From: Hymenobacter psychrotolerans DSM 18569
GTDB lineage: Bacteria; Bacteroidota; Bacteroidia; Cytophagales; Hymenobacteraceae
Assembly: GCF_900142395.1 (NCBI RefSeq)
Contig: NZ_FRAS01000012.1
Span: forward strand, 1-64,000
DNA length: 64,000 nucleotides
Direction: 5' to 3'
Shown here: piece by piece, positions 50,892 to 60,115 of the stretch
How positions within the stretch are numbered: the stretch's first letter is position 1
How the letters are laid out: each line of letters begins with the position of its first letter
Position numbers and translations under genes: made by a program
Notes under the pieces: generated by a model
What the model saw: the letters and a program-made list of their open reading frames with translations, nothing else
Told to the model about the DNA's origin: nothing
The model's database searches: none

Positions 50892-53800
50892 CTACACCCC
50901 CACCGTTTCCTCACTGCCCAGCTCGCTCAGAATGCGCTTGGCGGCTTGGACGTTCTTCACGTCTTCGATGCTGAGGATGAGCTGTTCCTTGCGCTCCTTC
51001 ATGGAGGCGGAGCGGGGGTGGGTTTGCACGTAGCTGAGGATGTTGCCGAAGGTGTCGCCCTGGAAGTAGGCCTCGTTGTTGGTGGCCGGGATGTAGCCTT
51101 TCAGCAGGTTCTTCTTCAGCGTCAGCTTCTCGAAGCCCACCTGGCAGGCCTGCCAGCGCAGGCGCACAATGTCGGCCAGCTGCTCGACCTCCTGGGGCAG
51201 CGGCCCGAACCGGTCTATCATGCCGGTGAGCACCTTGCGCAGCTCCTCGGGGTTTTTGGCCCGATCGAGCTTGCTGTAGAGCTGCAGGCGCTCCGAGACG
51301 CTGCTCACGTAGTGGTCGGGGATGAGGATTTGCAAATCGGTTTCGATGTTGCACTCCTTGGGGCGGCCGGTGCCGGCGGCTTCCTGGAGGCGCTGGGTGG
51401 GGTCGCCGAGGAACAGGTCGCGGAACTCGGTTTCCTTGAGCTCCTGCACGGCTTCGTCGAGAATCTGGTGGTAGGTTTCGAAGCCCAGGTCGTTGATGAA
51501 GCCCGACTGCTCGCCGCCCAGCAGGTTGCCCGCGCCCCGGATGTCGAGGTCGCGCATGGCCACGTTGAAGCCCGCGCCGAGGTCGGAGAATTCTTCGAGG
51601 GTGCTCAGGCGCTTGCGGGCATCGGAGGGCAGGCCGGCCACGGGGGGCGTGAGCAGGTAGCAGTAGGCCTTTTTGTTGGAGCGGCCCACGCGGCCCCGCA
51701 TCTGGTGCAGGTCGGAGAGGCCGTGCATGTGGGCGCGGTTGATGATGATGGTGTTGGCGTTGGCAATGTCGAGGCCCGACTCGATGAGGGTGGTGGCCAC
51801 CAGCACGTCGTAGTCGCCGTCCACGAACTTCATCATGCGCTTTTCCAGCAGGTCGCCGTCCATCTGGCCGTGCACGTAGGTGACGCGGGCATCGGGCACG
51901 AGGCGCAGAATCATGCTGGCCTGCTCCTCGATGTCCTTGATGCGGTTGTGCACGAAAAACACCTGCCCGCCGCGCTTCAACTCGCGGGAAACGGCGTCGC
52001 GGATCAGCAGCTCATCGAACACGTGCAGCTCCGTTTGCACCGGCTGGCGGTTGGGCGGGGGCGTGGCAATGACCGATAGGTCGCGGGCCCCCATGAGGGA
52101 GAAGTGCAGGGTGCGCGGAATGGGCGTGGCCGAGAGCGTGAGCGTGTCCACGTTTACCTTGATTTCCTTGAGCTTGTCCTTGGTTTTCACCCCGAACTTC
52201 TGCTCCTCGTCAATCACCAGCAGGCCCAGGTCCTTGAACTGCACGTCCTTGTTGGTGAGGCGGTGGGTGCCGATGAGGATGTCGGTTTTGCCCTCGGCCA
52301 CCCGGCTCAGGGTTTCCTTGATTTGCTTGGTGGTCTTGAAGCGGTTGACGTACTCCACGGTCACGGGCAGGTTGCCGAGCCGCTCGCGGAAGGTTTTGTA
52401 GTGCTGCATGGCCAGGATGGTGGTGGGCACCAGCACGGCCACCTGCTTGCCATCGGCCACGGCCTTGAAGGCGGCCCGGATGGCTACTTCCGTCTTGCCG
52501 AAGCCCACGTCGCCGCACACGAGGCGGTCCATGGGGTGGGGTACCTCCATGTCGCGCTTCACGTCCTCGGTGGCCTTGGCCTGGTCGGGGGTATCCTCGT
52601 AGATAAAGCTGGATTCCAGCTCGGCCTGCATGAAGGAGTCGTGGGCGAAGGCGTGGCCGGGCGCGGTTTTGCGCTTGGCGTACAGCCGGATCAGCTCGGC
52701 CGCAATGTCCTTCACCTTCTTCTTAACCGACTTTTTCTTGTTTTCCCACTCCGGCGAGCCCAGCTTGCTCATGGTGGGCGGCGTGCCCTCGGCCCCGCTG
52801 TACTTGGCAATCTTGTGCAGGGCGTGGATGCTGACCGTCAGCACGTCGTCGTCGCGGTACACCAGCCGGATGGCCTCCTGCAGCCGGTCGTTGATTTCCA
52901 CCTGCGTGAGGCCGGCGAAGCGGGCAATGCCGTAGTCCTGGTGCACCACGTAGTCGCCGGGCACGAGGGTGCGCAGCTCCTTGAGCGTGAGGGCCTTTTT
53001 CTTGCTGAATTTGCGGGTTTCCTGGGCCCGGTAATAGCGCTCGAACAGCTGGTGGTCGGTGTACACCACCAGCTTCAGCGTCTCGTCAATGAACCCTTCG
53101 CGCAGGCCCAGCAGCAGGTGCTGAAACTGCACGTTGTTGTCCAGCTCGTCGAAGATGGTGCGGAGGCGGTCGGCCTGGCGCACCTGCTCGGCGGCAATGA
53201 TGTTGGTGTAGCCCTTCTTCTGGTTGTCGTGCAGGTTCTTGACGATGCGGTTGAAGTCCTTGCCGAAGCTGGGCTGTGGTTTGGCGCTGAACTGGAACTC
53301 CTCGGCTCCGGTCTTGTAGTGAAACCGTTTGCCGAACTCCACTACCGCAAAGCCGTCGAGCAGCTTCTTCAGCGACTTCGCCGACTCGAACAGGTCCTCG
53401 GGGCTGCTCACCACCTGCGTGCCGCCCGAAGCCGCCAGCAGCTCCTTGAAGCCGTGCTCTGCCTTGTCGAAGTACTCGTCTACCACGTCCAGGGTCTGGC
53501 GCACGTCCTTGGCCCAGATGGCGGTGTTCTGCGGAATGAAGTCGAGGAAGGCCTCCCGCTTTTCCTGGAGCAGCTTGGTTTGCACGTTCGGGATGATGCT
53601 CACCTGCTGGCGCTTCTCCACGGAAAGCTGCGTTTCGGGGTCGAAGGTGCGAATCGTCTCCACCTCATCCCCGAACAGCTCGATGCGGTACGGCAGCTCG
53701 TTGGCATAGCTGAAAATGTCCACGATACCCCCGCGCACGGCAAACTGCCCGGCCTCGTATACAAAGTCGCTCCGCTCGAAGTCGTACTCCGCCAGCATGT

Positions 53801-54422
53801 CACTCACGAAGTTCACGTCCAGCTTGTCGCCCACCTTCACCAGAAACGTGTTGGCGACAAGGCTTTTCTTGTTGATGACCTTCTCGAACAGGGCTTCCGG
53901 GTAGGTGACGATGAGCACGCCGGCGGTTTCCTTGGCCGTGGCTTTCGTGCGCTTCCTGCCCTTGGGCTGGCCGTCGGTTTCGGTGGCGTCGGCTGCGTCG
54001 TCGGCTGCCTGCTCGGCGGTGGTTTTGGGGCCGCGGTGCGAGTTGAGCTTGTTGAGCACTTCGGCCCGCATCAGCACGTTGGCGTTTTCCGTCTCGTCGA
54101 AGGAGTAGGGGCGCTTGTAGGAGGTGGGGAACAGGAGCGGCTCCTCGTTGGGCACCAGGTGCTGGAGGTCGGCCAGGAAATAGGCCGCCTCGTCCCGGTC
54201 GTGCAGAATAAAGAGGTGGTGCTGGTCGGGATACTCCTGGTGCAGCGCGGCCGCTACTACGGCATCCTGCGAGCCTACCAGCCCGCGCAGGTGCAGGCGC
54301 ACCGGGGCTTCTGCTTTTGCGGCGGGCTTCAGCGAGTGGCGCGTGGCCGGATTCAGGCGGGCACCCACCGTCATGCCCGTCGGGTCGAGGGTGTAGAGCT
54401 TAAGTAAATCGGAAACCTTCAA
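50892..54422 (-). CDS. mfd: Transcription-repair coupling factor
   Basis: 1176 residues, normal Mfd size. Removes stalled RNA polymerase and recruits UvrA. UvrB-like N-terminal region, the polymerase-interaction domain (LVPGDYVVHQDYGIARFAG), then the RecG-like motor: Walker A GDVGFGKT (about residue 637), VPTTILAMQH, LLVIDEEQKFGVK and the TRG-type HMHGLSDLHQMRGRVGRS. C-terminal D7 region present. uvrA lies in the same window (35228). An alanine/acidic linker at ~140-165 looks like a lineage-specific insertion. Confidence 0.97.
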   Translation of the reverse strand: MKVSDLLKLYTLDPTGMTVGARLNPATRHSLKPAAKAEAPVRLHLRGLVGSQDAVVAAALHQEYPDQHHLFILHDRDEAAYFLADLQHLVPNEEPLLFPTSYKRPYSFDETENANVLMRAEVLNKLNSHRGPKTTAEQAADDAADATETDGQPKGRKRTKATAKETAGVLIVTYPEALFEKVINKKSLVANTFLVKVGDKLDVNFVSDMLAEYDFERSDFVYEAGQFAVRGGIVDIFSYANELPYRIELFGDEVETIRTFDPETQLSVEKRQQVSIIPNVQTKLLQEKREAFLDFIPQNTAIWAKDVRQTLDVVDEYFDKAEHGFKELLAASGGTQVVSSPEDLFESAKSLKKLLDGFAVVEFGKRFHYKTGAEEFQFSAKPQPSFGKDFNRIVKNLHDNQKKGYTNIIAAEQVRQADRLRTIFDELDNNVQFQHLLLGLREGFIDETLKLVVYTDHQLFERYYRAQETRKFSKKKALTLKELRTLVPGDYVVHQDYGIARFAGLTQVEINDRLQEAIRLVYRDDDVLTVSIHALHKIAKYSGAEGTPPTMSKLGSPEWENKKKSVKKKVKDIAAELIRLYAKRKTAPGHAFAHDSFMQAELESSFIYEDTPDQAKATEDVKRDMEVPHPMDRLVCGDVGFGKTEVAIRAAFKAVADGKQVAVLVPTTILAMQHYKTFRERLGNLPVTVEYVNRFKTTKQIKETLSRVAEGKTDILIGTHRLTNKDVQFKDLGLLVIDEEQKFGVKTKDKLKEIKVNVDTLTLSATPIPRTLHFSLMGARDLSVIATPPPNRQPVQTELHVFDELLIRDAVSRELKRGGQVFFVHNRIKDIEEQASMILRLVPDARVTYVHGQMDGDLLEKRMMKFVDGDYDVLVATTLIESGLDIANANTIIINRAHMHGLSDLHQMRGRVGRSNKKAYCYLLTPPVAGLPSDARKRLSTLEEFSDLGAGFNVAMRDLDIRGAGNLLGGEQSGFINDLGFETYHQILDEAVQELKETEFRDLFLGDPTQRLQEAAGTGRPKECNIETDLQILIPDHYVSSVSERLQLYSKLDRAKNPEELRKVLTGMIDRFGPLPQEVEQLADIVRLRWQACQVGFEKLTLKKNLLKGYIPATNNEAYFQGDTFGNILSYVQTHPRSASMKERKEQLILSIEDVKNVQAAKRILSELGSEETVGV

Positions 54423-54446
54423 AACGAGTAGCGGCTAGAGAGGAAG

Positions 54447-54454
54447 CAAAGGTA
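54447..54454 (-). promoter_or_regulatory. TAnnTTTG promoter box of mfd
   Basis: TACCTTTG on the minus strand, 24 bp before the ATG at 54422. Confidence 0.7.
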
Positions 54455-54623
54455 GAAGCCCGGCCGAATGAAAATCCGGTCGGGCAAGGCGGGCTGACAG
54501 GCACCGGGGAAGTGCGCTAGTCAATACTACGGGCACGCCCCGAAAGTTTCCCGGCATTTCCCTGTTTGCCGTCGTATCTTCCGGGTTCATGCAGCAGAAG
54601 CCGCCTCGTGCGGCCATATAGCA

Positions 54624-54836
54624 ATGGAGAATAAGCACAGCGGACCGGGAAACGAAGAGTGGGACGATATTCTGCAGCATCTGCGGCAAGTGCGGCAGCA
54701 GATAAAGGAGCAAGGTCCCCTACCCGAAGCCGAGAAAGCCAAGGTGACCATGGCTTTCCATCGGGGCCTGGCGCTGCTGGAGGGGCAGGCCCGCGACATG
54801 CGGGGCCACCTCAAGGGCAGCTCCGGCAAGTGGTAG
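54624..54836 (+). CDS. Small hypothetical protein
   Basis: 70 residues, hydrophilic and helical: DDILQHLRQVRQQIKEQGPL, PEAEKAKVTMAFHRGLALLE. No membrane segment or family recognised. A TATCTTCC box lies about 50 bp upstream. Other frames across the region are less convincing. Possibly a real small gene, but the evidence is thin. Confidence 0.5.
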   Translation: MENKHSGPGNEEWDDILQHLRQVRQQIKEQGPLPEAEKAKVTMAFHRGLALLEGQARDMRGHLKGSSGKW

Positions 54837-54945
54837 CAACGCGGCCCTAGCGCCGGGCGGGCAGAAAAGGCGGGTTTTCTGCGGGGCCGGCGGGCTATTG
54901 TTGCACCTTTGCAGATAGTTTTCTTACCCCCTATCCTATCTTCTT

Positions 54946-55686
54946 TTGCGCGGCTCTTCTCATCTGGCCATTGGCCTCATTACCGGCGTAGCGGTGGCGG
55001 GCCTCGTGCCCGGCGTTCCTTTCTCCGTGGCCGGCATTGCGCTGGCCGGTTTCTCCTCCCTGGCTCCCGACCTCGACCACCCCGGCTCCCGCCTGAGCAA
55101 GCGCCTGGGCTTCATGCAGGGATATGTGCGGTGGGCCTTTGTGGTCGTAGCGCTGCTGCTGGCTGCGTACACACATTTTCAGGTGCCCCTCGGCCCCGAT
55201 CGGCGCATGGGGTTCACGGCGGCGCTGGCCTTCGGGCTCATCGGCGCAGCCATGCAGGGCGACTCCACCCGCAAGCTGGCCTTGATGTTTACCGGGCTTT
55301 GCACGGTGGTGGCTGGCCTCTACACGGGGTTTCTATGGCTGAGCATGCTGGGCTGCTTTGTGGCCGTGGCCCCGTTCACCTCGCACCGCTCCTGGACGCA
55401 CACCATCTGGGCCGCCGGGCTCTGGACCTACATCGGGCACCTGGCCAATCAGGCGCTGGGCTGGCACGGTGTGGCGCTGTTTGCGGGCGGCGGCTACGTC
55501 TCGCACCTGCTCGCCGACTCCCTGACCAAAGCTGGCGTGAAGTGGCTGATGCCTCTGCTCGACTACTCCTTCAAGCTTCCCCTGATTCGAACCGGCTCGG
55601 CCAGCGGCAACGTGCTGGAGGTGGCCATCTGTATCGGCTATGGCCTGCTAGTGCTGGGCCTGGTGATAGGTAAAATTGGATTTTAG
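54946..55686 (+). CDS. Metal-dependent hydrolase-like membrane protein (YdjM/DUF457)
   Basis: 246 residues starting with TTG at 54946, the only start before the conserved MRGSSHLAIGLITGVAVAG. Then FSSLAPDLDHPGSRLSKRLG and HRSWTHTIWAAGLW give the H-x-x-x-PDxDHxxS and HRxxTH pattern of the YdjM family. About six membrane helices. Predicted membrane-bound hydrolase, no proven substrate. A CACCTTTG box lies about 35 bp before the start. Confidence 0.8.
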   Translation: MRGSSHLAIGLITGVAVAGLVPGVPFSVAGIALAGFSSLAPDLDHPGSRLSKRLGFMQGYVRWAFVVVALLLAAYTHFQVPLGPDRRMGFTAALAFGLIGAAMQGDSTRKLALMFTGLCTVVAGLYTGFLWLSMLGCFVAVAPFTSHRSWTHTIWAAGLWTYIGHLANQALGWHGVALFAGGGYVSHLLADSLTKAGVKWLMPLLDYSFKLPLIRTGSASGNVLEVAICIGYGLLVLGLVIGKIGF

Positions 55687-56265
55687 AGTTTTAATATTTA
55701 CTTACTAGGAGTAAATCAAAATTCATCGAACCTTCATCTGCCAAAAGCCGTAATAGGACGTTTTTCTCTAAGCTCAACCATGAACTATCGTGGTCAGCAA
55801 GGGTGAATCTTTTTAAAAGATGCCTTCCCAGCTAACTACAAGGCTTACCCTTATTTACTAGCCCTCTCGACCGAAACTTGTTCGGCAAGCCTAACTGTAT
55901 TTCTCCGCCCTTCTGCACTAATTGCAGATAATTCTTGCAGCCTTTTTTTTTGTCGCTTAGCTTAGCGGCGAACTGTACTTAACAAAGACCGCTAAAACCC
56001 GGGTTGGAATCCTATGTAAAATATATTTTATTTAATATTGATACTTCGTCCATGCGGCGCCCGTCCAGGCCGGAATGGCATTGTTTTCTGTCGGCTACTT
56101 CGCCTGCCCTGAGCGAACAGGCCGTTTCTCACACTCTCACCGGCTTTTCGGCTTTCCTGCGGTATTCAGACAGGGCATACTAAACGGGACGGACTACGGG
56201 CCTGCGCTTCTCACACTCTCCCCCGAGATAATGAGTTCTTCAGGCAGCCAAACACCTGAGTATTG
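55687..56265. other. AT-rich intergenic stretch without a recognised gene
   Basis: No frame above about 100 codons with family features (56075-56383 is unsupported). A run of nine Ts at about 55944-55952 and AT-rich tracts near 56020-56040 are visible, with no clear hairpin or RNA family. Promoter for the NYN gene lies at the end. Confidence 0.4.
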
Positions 56266-56273
56266 TATCTTTG
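56266..56273 (+). promoter_or_regulatory. TAnnTTTG promoter box of the NYN/cold-shock gene
   Basis: TATCTTTG, 93 bp before the ATG at 56367, implying a leader of about 85-90 nt, long compared with others here. Confidence 0.65.
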
Positions 56274-56366
56274 GCTTAAGACTGCGTCTTACCAGCCGCA
56301 GCCGAACCAATTTATCTGCCCCTTTACTCCCTGCACACCTCTTGCTTACCCTCAAACTCTTTTTGT

Positions 56367-57383
56367 ATGAACCAGATAAATAGCCCTCTGATTAGGATAG
56401 GCGTCTTTTATGACGGCAATTATTTCCTGAAAATCAGTGATTACTACTACTTTCAGCATGACCGCAAAGCGCGCATCAGTCTGGAAGGCCTACACGAATT
56501 TATCCGCCATCAGGTAGCCGAAGAAGAAGATGTTGATGTGCGCCTGAGCCGCATCATTGACGCGCATTTCTTCCGGGGCCGCCTTTCCGCTACCGAAGCC
56601 CGCGACAAAGACCGCCTGTTCCATGACCGGCTGCTGGACGATATCCTCATGAACATGAGCATCGCCACGCACTACATGCCCCTGAAAACGCGCGACGGCC
56701 GTCTGCAGGAAAAGGGCATTGATGTATGGCTCTCGCTGGAAGCGCTGGAGCTGGCCCTGCACAAAAGCTATGATGTTGTCGTGCTGATTGCCGGCGACTC
56801 CGACTACGTTCCGCTGATTAAGAAGCTCAACACCATCGGCACCCGCGTGATGCTGCTGAACTGGGACTTCAAATACGTTGACTTCAAAGGAGAGGCCCGC
56901 GTAACCCGCGCGTCCCAGCTGCTGCTGGAGCAGGCCACCTACCCAATACAGATGCACGAAATCATCGATCAGGGCCTCGCCGACACGGACGAGCTGATCG
57001 AGAGCATGTTCGTGAACACGCCCGACCCGGCGCCGTTCCCGGCTATTGCCAAGCCGGTGCGCCCCACGGGTCCCACGGCGGCTGGTCCGGTTGGCACGGT
57101 AGGCATCAGCACCATCAAAAACCTGAAAAATGGCTTCGGGTTTGTTGTGATGCCCCCCAACAACCTGTTCTTCAGCTACGCCGACATGGCGGAAGGCGAC
57201 TTCAACGAGCTGCGCGAAGGCGACTGGGTGGAATTCACCGTGGGCCGCAACCACCGCGACGAGGACTGCGCCCGTAACGTCCGCAAAGTGCCGGCTCCGC
57301 AACTGGAGGAAGGCGACGAGTACGAAGAAGAAGACGAAGATCCGCGCGAGCATGAGTCGGCTGACTCGCACGAGCACCTGTAA
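56367..57383 (+). CDS. NYN-domain (LabA-like) RNase with C-terminal cold-shock domain
   Basis: 338 residues. The NYN PIN-like domain (about 1-205) shows IGVFYDGNYF (first acid), DVVVLIAGDSDYVPLIKKLN (second acids) and VMLLNWDF. Then a glycine/proline linker, and a cold-shock-like RNA-binding domain from ~245 (STIKNLKNGFGFVVM, NNLFFSYADM, LREGDWVEFTVGRNHRDEDC) and an acidic tail (EEGDEYEEEDEDPREHESA). The pairing of NYN with CSD suggests an RNA-cleaving or RNA-binding role. Confidence 0.88.
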   Translation: MNQINSPLIRIGVFYDGNYFLKISDYYYFQHDRKARISLEGLHEFIRHQVAEEEDVDVRLSRIIDAHFFRGRLSATEARDKDRLFHDRLLDDILMNMSIATHYMPLKTRDGRLQEKGIDVWLSLEALELALHKSYDVVVLIAGDSDYVPLIKKLNTIGTRVMLLNWDFKYVDFKGEARVTRASQLLLEQATYPIQMHEIIDQGLADTDELIESMFVNTPDPAPFPAIAKPVRPTGPTAAGPVGTVGISTIKNLKNGFGFVVMPPNNLFFSYADMAEGDFNELREGDWVEFTVGRNHRDEDCARNVRKVPAPQLEEGDEYEEEDEDPREHESADSHEHL

Positions 57384-57406
57384 GATTTCTGCCTTGGTTC
57401 GGCTGT

Positions 57407-57447
57407 AAAAAGCCGCCGGCTGCTTCCCTGAGCGCCGGCGGCTTTTT
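57407..57447. terminator. Bidirectional terminator after the NYN gene
   Basis: AAAAAGCCGCCGGC pairs with GCCGGCGGCTTTTT, between convergent genes. Confidence 0.9.
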
Positions 57448-57463
57448 GCTTTCCGGGGTGGTG

Positions 57464-57940
57464 CTACTCAGCGGGTTCCGTGTCGGGAAACAGCAGGCGG
57501 TGGAAGTCGCGCTTGTCGGCGGGGTAGCGGTTGAAAGTGCCCATCCCGCGGGCCACTACCACGCCCCGGGTGGTGCACTCGATGGCCGCACTACTGACGA
57601 CCAGGGTTTTGCCCGTGTGCTCCACGTGGGCCCGGGCCAGCAGGTGGTCGTGCAGCCGCACCGGGTGCAGGTAGTTGATTTTGAACTCAACCGTGGAAAC
57701 CAGCTCGCCGCTGGTAAATGCCTGAGAAAGGGCGGCGGCACCGAGGGCAGCATCCATCAGGCCCGCCACTACGCCCCCGTGGCAGGTACCCGGCGACGAC
57801 AGATGCTCTTCCCTGATAGTCATGGCGTAGAGCACTTCGCCGGGCCCGGTCAGGGTCAGTTGCATGCCGTTGGTGCGGCCGTAGGTGTTTATCTGATTAT
57901 AGAGGGCTACCAGAGTAGCTACATCAGGAAGCTGTTCCAT
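57464..57940 (-). CDS. PaaI-family acyl-CoA thioesterase (hotdog fold)
   Basis: 158 residues. SSPGTCHGGVVAGLMDAALGA carries the HGG-D motif at the active site of PaaI-type thioesterases. VSTVEFKINYLHPVRLHDHL is the following beta strand. Hydrolyses acyl-CoA thioesters; the native substrate is unknown. A TAnnTTTG-like TACCTTTTG with one extra base is upstream. Confidence 0.85.
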   Translation of the reverse strand: MEQLPDVATLVALYNQINTYGRTNGMQLTLTGPGEVLYAMTIREEHLSSPGTCHGGVVAGLMDAALGAAALSQAFTSGELVSTVEFKINYLHPVRLHDHLLARAHVEHTGKTLVVSSAAIECTTRGVVVARGMGTFNRYPADKRDFHRLLFPDTEPAE

Positions 57941-58077
57941 AGAAGCAGGCAGGAGCGTGAAAAGAGGCGCAAAAGGTAGCTACTTTGGCCTACTTCTGCT
58001 GTCATCAGCTTTGCGCCACTCCCCCACTGTCCCGTGTCCAAAGGCTGCTCTTGACCGGTTTGGCTTCGGCTCCTGCT

Positions 58078-58524
58078 CTATTCATCAGGCAGTTGCTTGC
58101 GCATGAGAAAGTGCGGAATCACGCCGAACAGCAGGTGCGACGGGGCCACTACAGTGTACCCGAGCCGCTCATAAAACGGCACTGCTTCTTCGCGGGCATG
58201 TAGCACCAGCTCGCGCAGGCGCTGCCGGCGGGCAGCCGTTTCCAGAAACGCCAGAATCCGGCGCCCGACGCCCTGGCCCTGGGCGGCGGGCGCTACGGCC
58301 ATAAACCGCAGCTGCCCCTGCCCGGCGCCCGACGGATGCAGCCGCCCGACTCCCAGCGCCTGCCCATCGGGAGCGAGCAACAGGGCGTGCGTGGTGGTGG
58401 AAGCCGCGTCGTCGTCGGCTATTTCCGAGCCGGGGGGCTGCTGCCAGGGCTGGCGGAGCACTTCGTAGCGGAGTTGGTAGTAGGCGGCCCATTCGGTGGG
58501 CGTGGCAGGCGACTGAACGGTCAT
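58078..58524 (-). CDS. GNAT-family N-acetyltransferase
   Basis: 148 residues from the ATG at 58524. LRFMAVAPAAQGQGVGRRIL is the acetyl-CoA binding motif A (Q-x-x-G-x-G/A). LRELVLHAREEAVPFYERLG, YTVV gives the C-terminal beta-bulge strand. The N-terminal YYQLRYEVLRQPWQQPPGSE matches ElaA/GNAT proteins. Substrate not known. Confidence 0.85.
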   Translation of the reverse strand: MTVQSPATPTEWAAYYQLRYEVLRQPWQQPPGSEIADDDAASTTTHALLLAPDGQALGVGRLHPSGAGQGQLRFMAVAPAAQGQGVGRRILAFLETAARRQRLRELVLHAREEAVPFYERLGYTVVAPSHLLFGVIPHFLMRKQLPDE

Positions 58525-58589
58525 CATGAGGGCACAATAGCAAGAGTAGAATATATAAAAGTAGCCGCGGCCCAATCATACGCAACGCC

Positions 58590-58597
58590 TACCTTTG
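58590..58597 (+). promoter_or_regulatory. TAnnTTTG promoter box of yajQ-like gene
   Basis: TACCTTTG, 59 bp before the ATG at 58657; the leader contains AACCGGC/GCCGGTT, a small hairpin. Confidence 0.65.
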
Positions 58598-58656
58598 GCG
58601 CTTGCCCAACCGGCCCGCCGGTTTGGCGTATGCGCTTCCTAACCATCCTTCTTCCC

Positions 58657-59154
58657 ATGGCATCCTTCGACATTGTAAGCAAAGTAGATCCGCAAACTCT
58701 GGAAAATGCGGTGAATACGGCCAAAAAAGAATTGCAGACCCGCTACGACCTGCGTGACACGAAAGGCGGCATCGAGCTGGACAAAAAGGCCAACACCATC
58801 CTGCTCAGCTCCGAAAACTCTATGCGCGTGAAGGCGCTGGAAGATATTCTGCTGGGCCGCGTAGTAAAGCAGGGCATCGACGGTACTGCTCTCGACTTCT
58901 CGGCCGAAGAGCAGGCCAGCGGCAACCTCGTCAAGAAAACCATCAAAGTGCGCGCTGGCGTCGACAAGGATACGGGCCGCAAGATCAGCAAGGCCATCAA
59001 AGACGCGAAAGTGAAGGTGGAAGTGCAGATGCAGGACGACCAGATGCGCGTGACGGCCAAGAAAATCGATGAGCTGCAGGCTGCCATTGCCGTGCTTCGC
59101 CAGCACTCTGCCGACATCGGCCAGCCGCTGCAGTTCGTCAACATGAAAAGCTAA
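58657..59154 (+). CDS. YajQ-family nucleotide-binding protein
   Basis: 165 residues from the ATG at 58657, the usual size. MASFDIVSKVDPQTLENAVN, ELQTRYDLRDTKGGIELDKK, VKKTIKVRAGVDKDTGRKIS, KAIKDAKVKVEVQMQDDQMR are diagnostic of YajQ (UPF0234), two ferredoxin-like domains. Some relatives bind cyclic di-GMP; that is not shown here. The frame is open upstream to 58336, overlapping the GNAT gene on the other strand. Confidence 0.95.
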   Translation: MASFDIVSKVDPQTLENAVNTAKKELQTRYDLRDTKGGIELDKKANTILLSSENSMRVKALEDILLGRVVKQGIDGTALDFSAEEQASGNLVKKTIKVRAGVDKDTGRKISKAIKDAKVKVEVQMQDDQMRVTAKKIDELQAAIAVLRQHSADIGQPLQFVNMKS

Positions 59155-59257
59155 CCCAGTGGCAGCTCGCAGCAGACGTTCCGTGCTTAGTTTCTAAGCC
59201 ATTAGCTGCCCACTGCTGCAAAGCTGCTCCCGAAACTTTCTATTCACCTTCCCCCAC

Positions 59258-60031
59258 ATGGACTTCGACCTCTCGGTATTTTCCAGCTCCCAGGCCTGGG
59301 TTAGCTTGCTCACGCTAACTTTCATGGAAATTGTGTTGGGCATCGACAACATTATCTTCATTTCCATCATTGTCAGCCGCCTGCCGCGCGAGCTGCAGGG
59401 GCGCGGGCGCACCATCGGCCTCACGCTGGCCCTGTTGTTCCGCATTGGACTGCTGCTGAGTATTTCCTGGATTGTGGGCCTGAAAGCGGCCCTCTTTACC
59501 GTGGAGCTGCCCTGGATGGAAGGTCCGTTCGGCGTCTCGGGCCGCGACCTTATTCTGCTGGTCGGCGGCCTGTTCCTGATCGGCAAAAGCACCACCGAAA
59601 TCCACACCAAGCTGCAGGGCGAGGAAGAGGGCGACCATGCGTCGGGCAAAGGCACTACGTCTATGCGCAGCGTCATCTTCCAGATCATTCTCATCGACAT
59701 CGTGTTCAGCTTCGACTCCATCCTGACGGCTGTGGGGCTGGTCGATAACGTGCTGATTATGATTCTGGCCGTAGTGCTTTCAATGGCCGTGATGATGGTT
59801 TTCTCGGGCGTGGTTGCCGACTTTGTAAACCGCAACCCCACCATCAAGATGCTGGCCCTCTCCTTCCTGATTATGATTGGGGTGATGCTGGTGATGGAGG
59901 CCTTCCACAAGGAAATCGAGAAAGGCTACATCTACTTCGCCATGTTCTTCTCGCTGGTGGTCGAAATCCTGAACATGCGCCTGCGCAAGAAAACCACGCC
60001 GGTGCATCTGCGCGACTCGCAGTACGACTAG
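59258..60031 (+). CDS. TerC-family integral membrane protein
   Basis: 257 residues with about seven helices. FMEIVLGIDNIIFISIIVSR and IILIDIVFSFDSILTAVGLV carry the two inverted D-N/D-S motifs within helices that define TerC. Relatives such as Alx/MntP-like TerC proteins export manganese or help metalate secreted proteins. It starts 103 bp after the yajQ-like gene and has its own terminator. Confidence 0.93.
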   Translation: MDFDLSVFSSSQAWVSLLTLTFMEIVLGIDNIIFISIIVSRLPRELQGRGRTIGLTLALLFRIGLLLSISWIVGLKAALFTVELPWMEGPFGVSGRDLILLVGGLFLIGKSTTEIHTKLQGEEEGDHASGKGTTSMRSVIFQIILIDIVFSFDSILTAVGLVDNVLIMILAVVLSMAVMMVFSGVVADFVNRNPTIKMLALSFLIMIGVMLVMEAFHKEIEKGYIYFAMFFSLVVEILNMRLRKKTTPVHLRDSQYD

Positions 60032-60052
60032 TGCCCAAATCCAAATCATCCG

Positions 60053-60097
60053 AACCAGAAGGGCCCCATCTGCGTGCAGATGGGGCCCTTCTGGTTT
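60053..60097. terminator. Strong bidirectional terminator after terC
   Basis: AACCAGAAGGGCCCCATCTG pairs perfectly with CAGATGGGGCCCTTCTGGTT around a 4-base loop, between convergent genes. Confidence 0.85.
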
Positions 60098-60115
60098 ACA
60101 GCCAACGCCAACTGG

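Noticed and set aside
56075..56383. 102-codon frame upstream of the NYN gene
   Set aside because: No family features, and it overlaps the promoter and start of the NYN gene.
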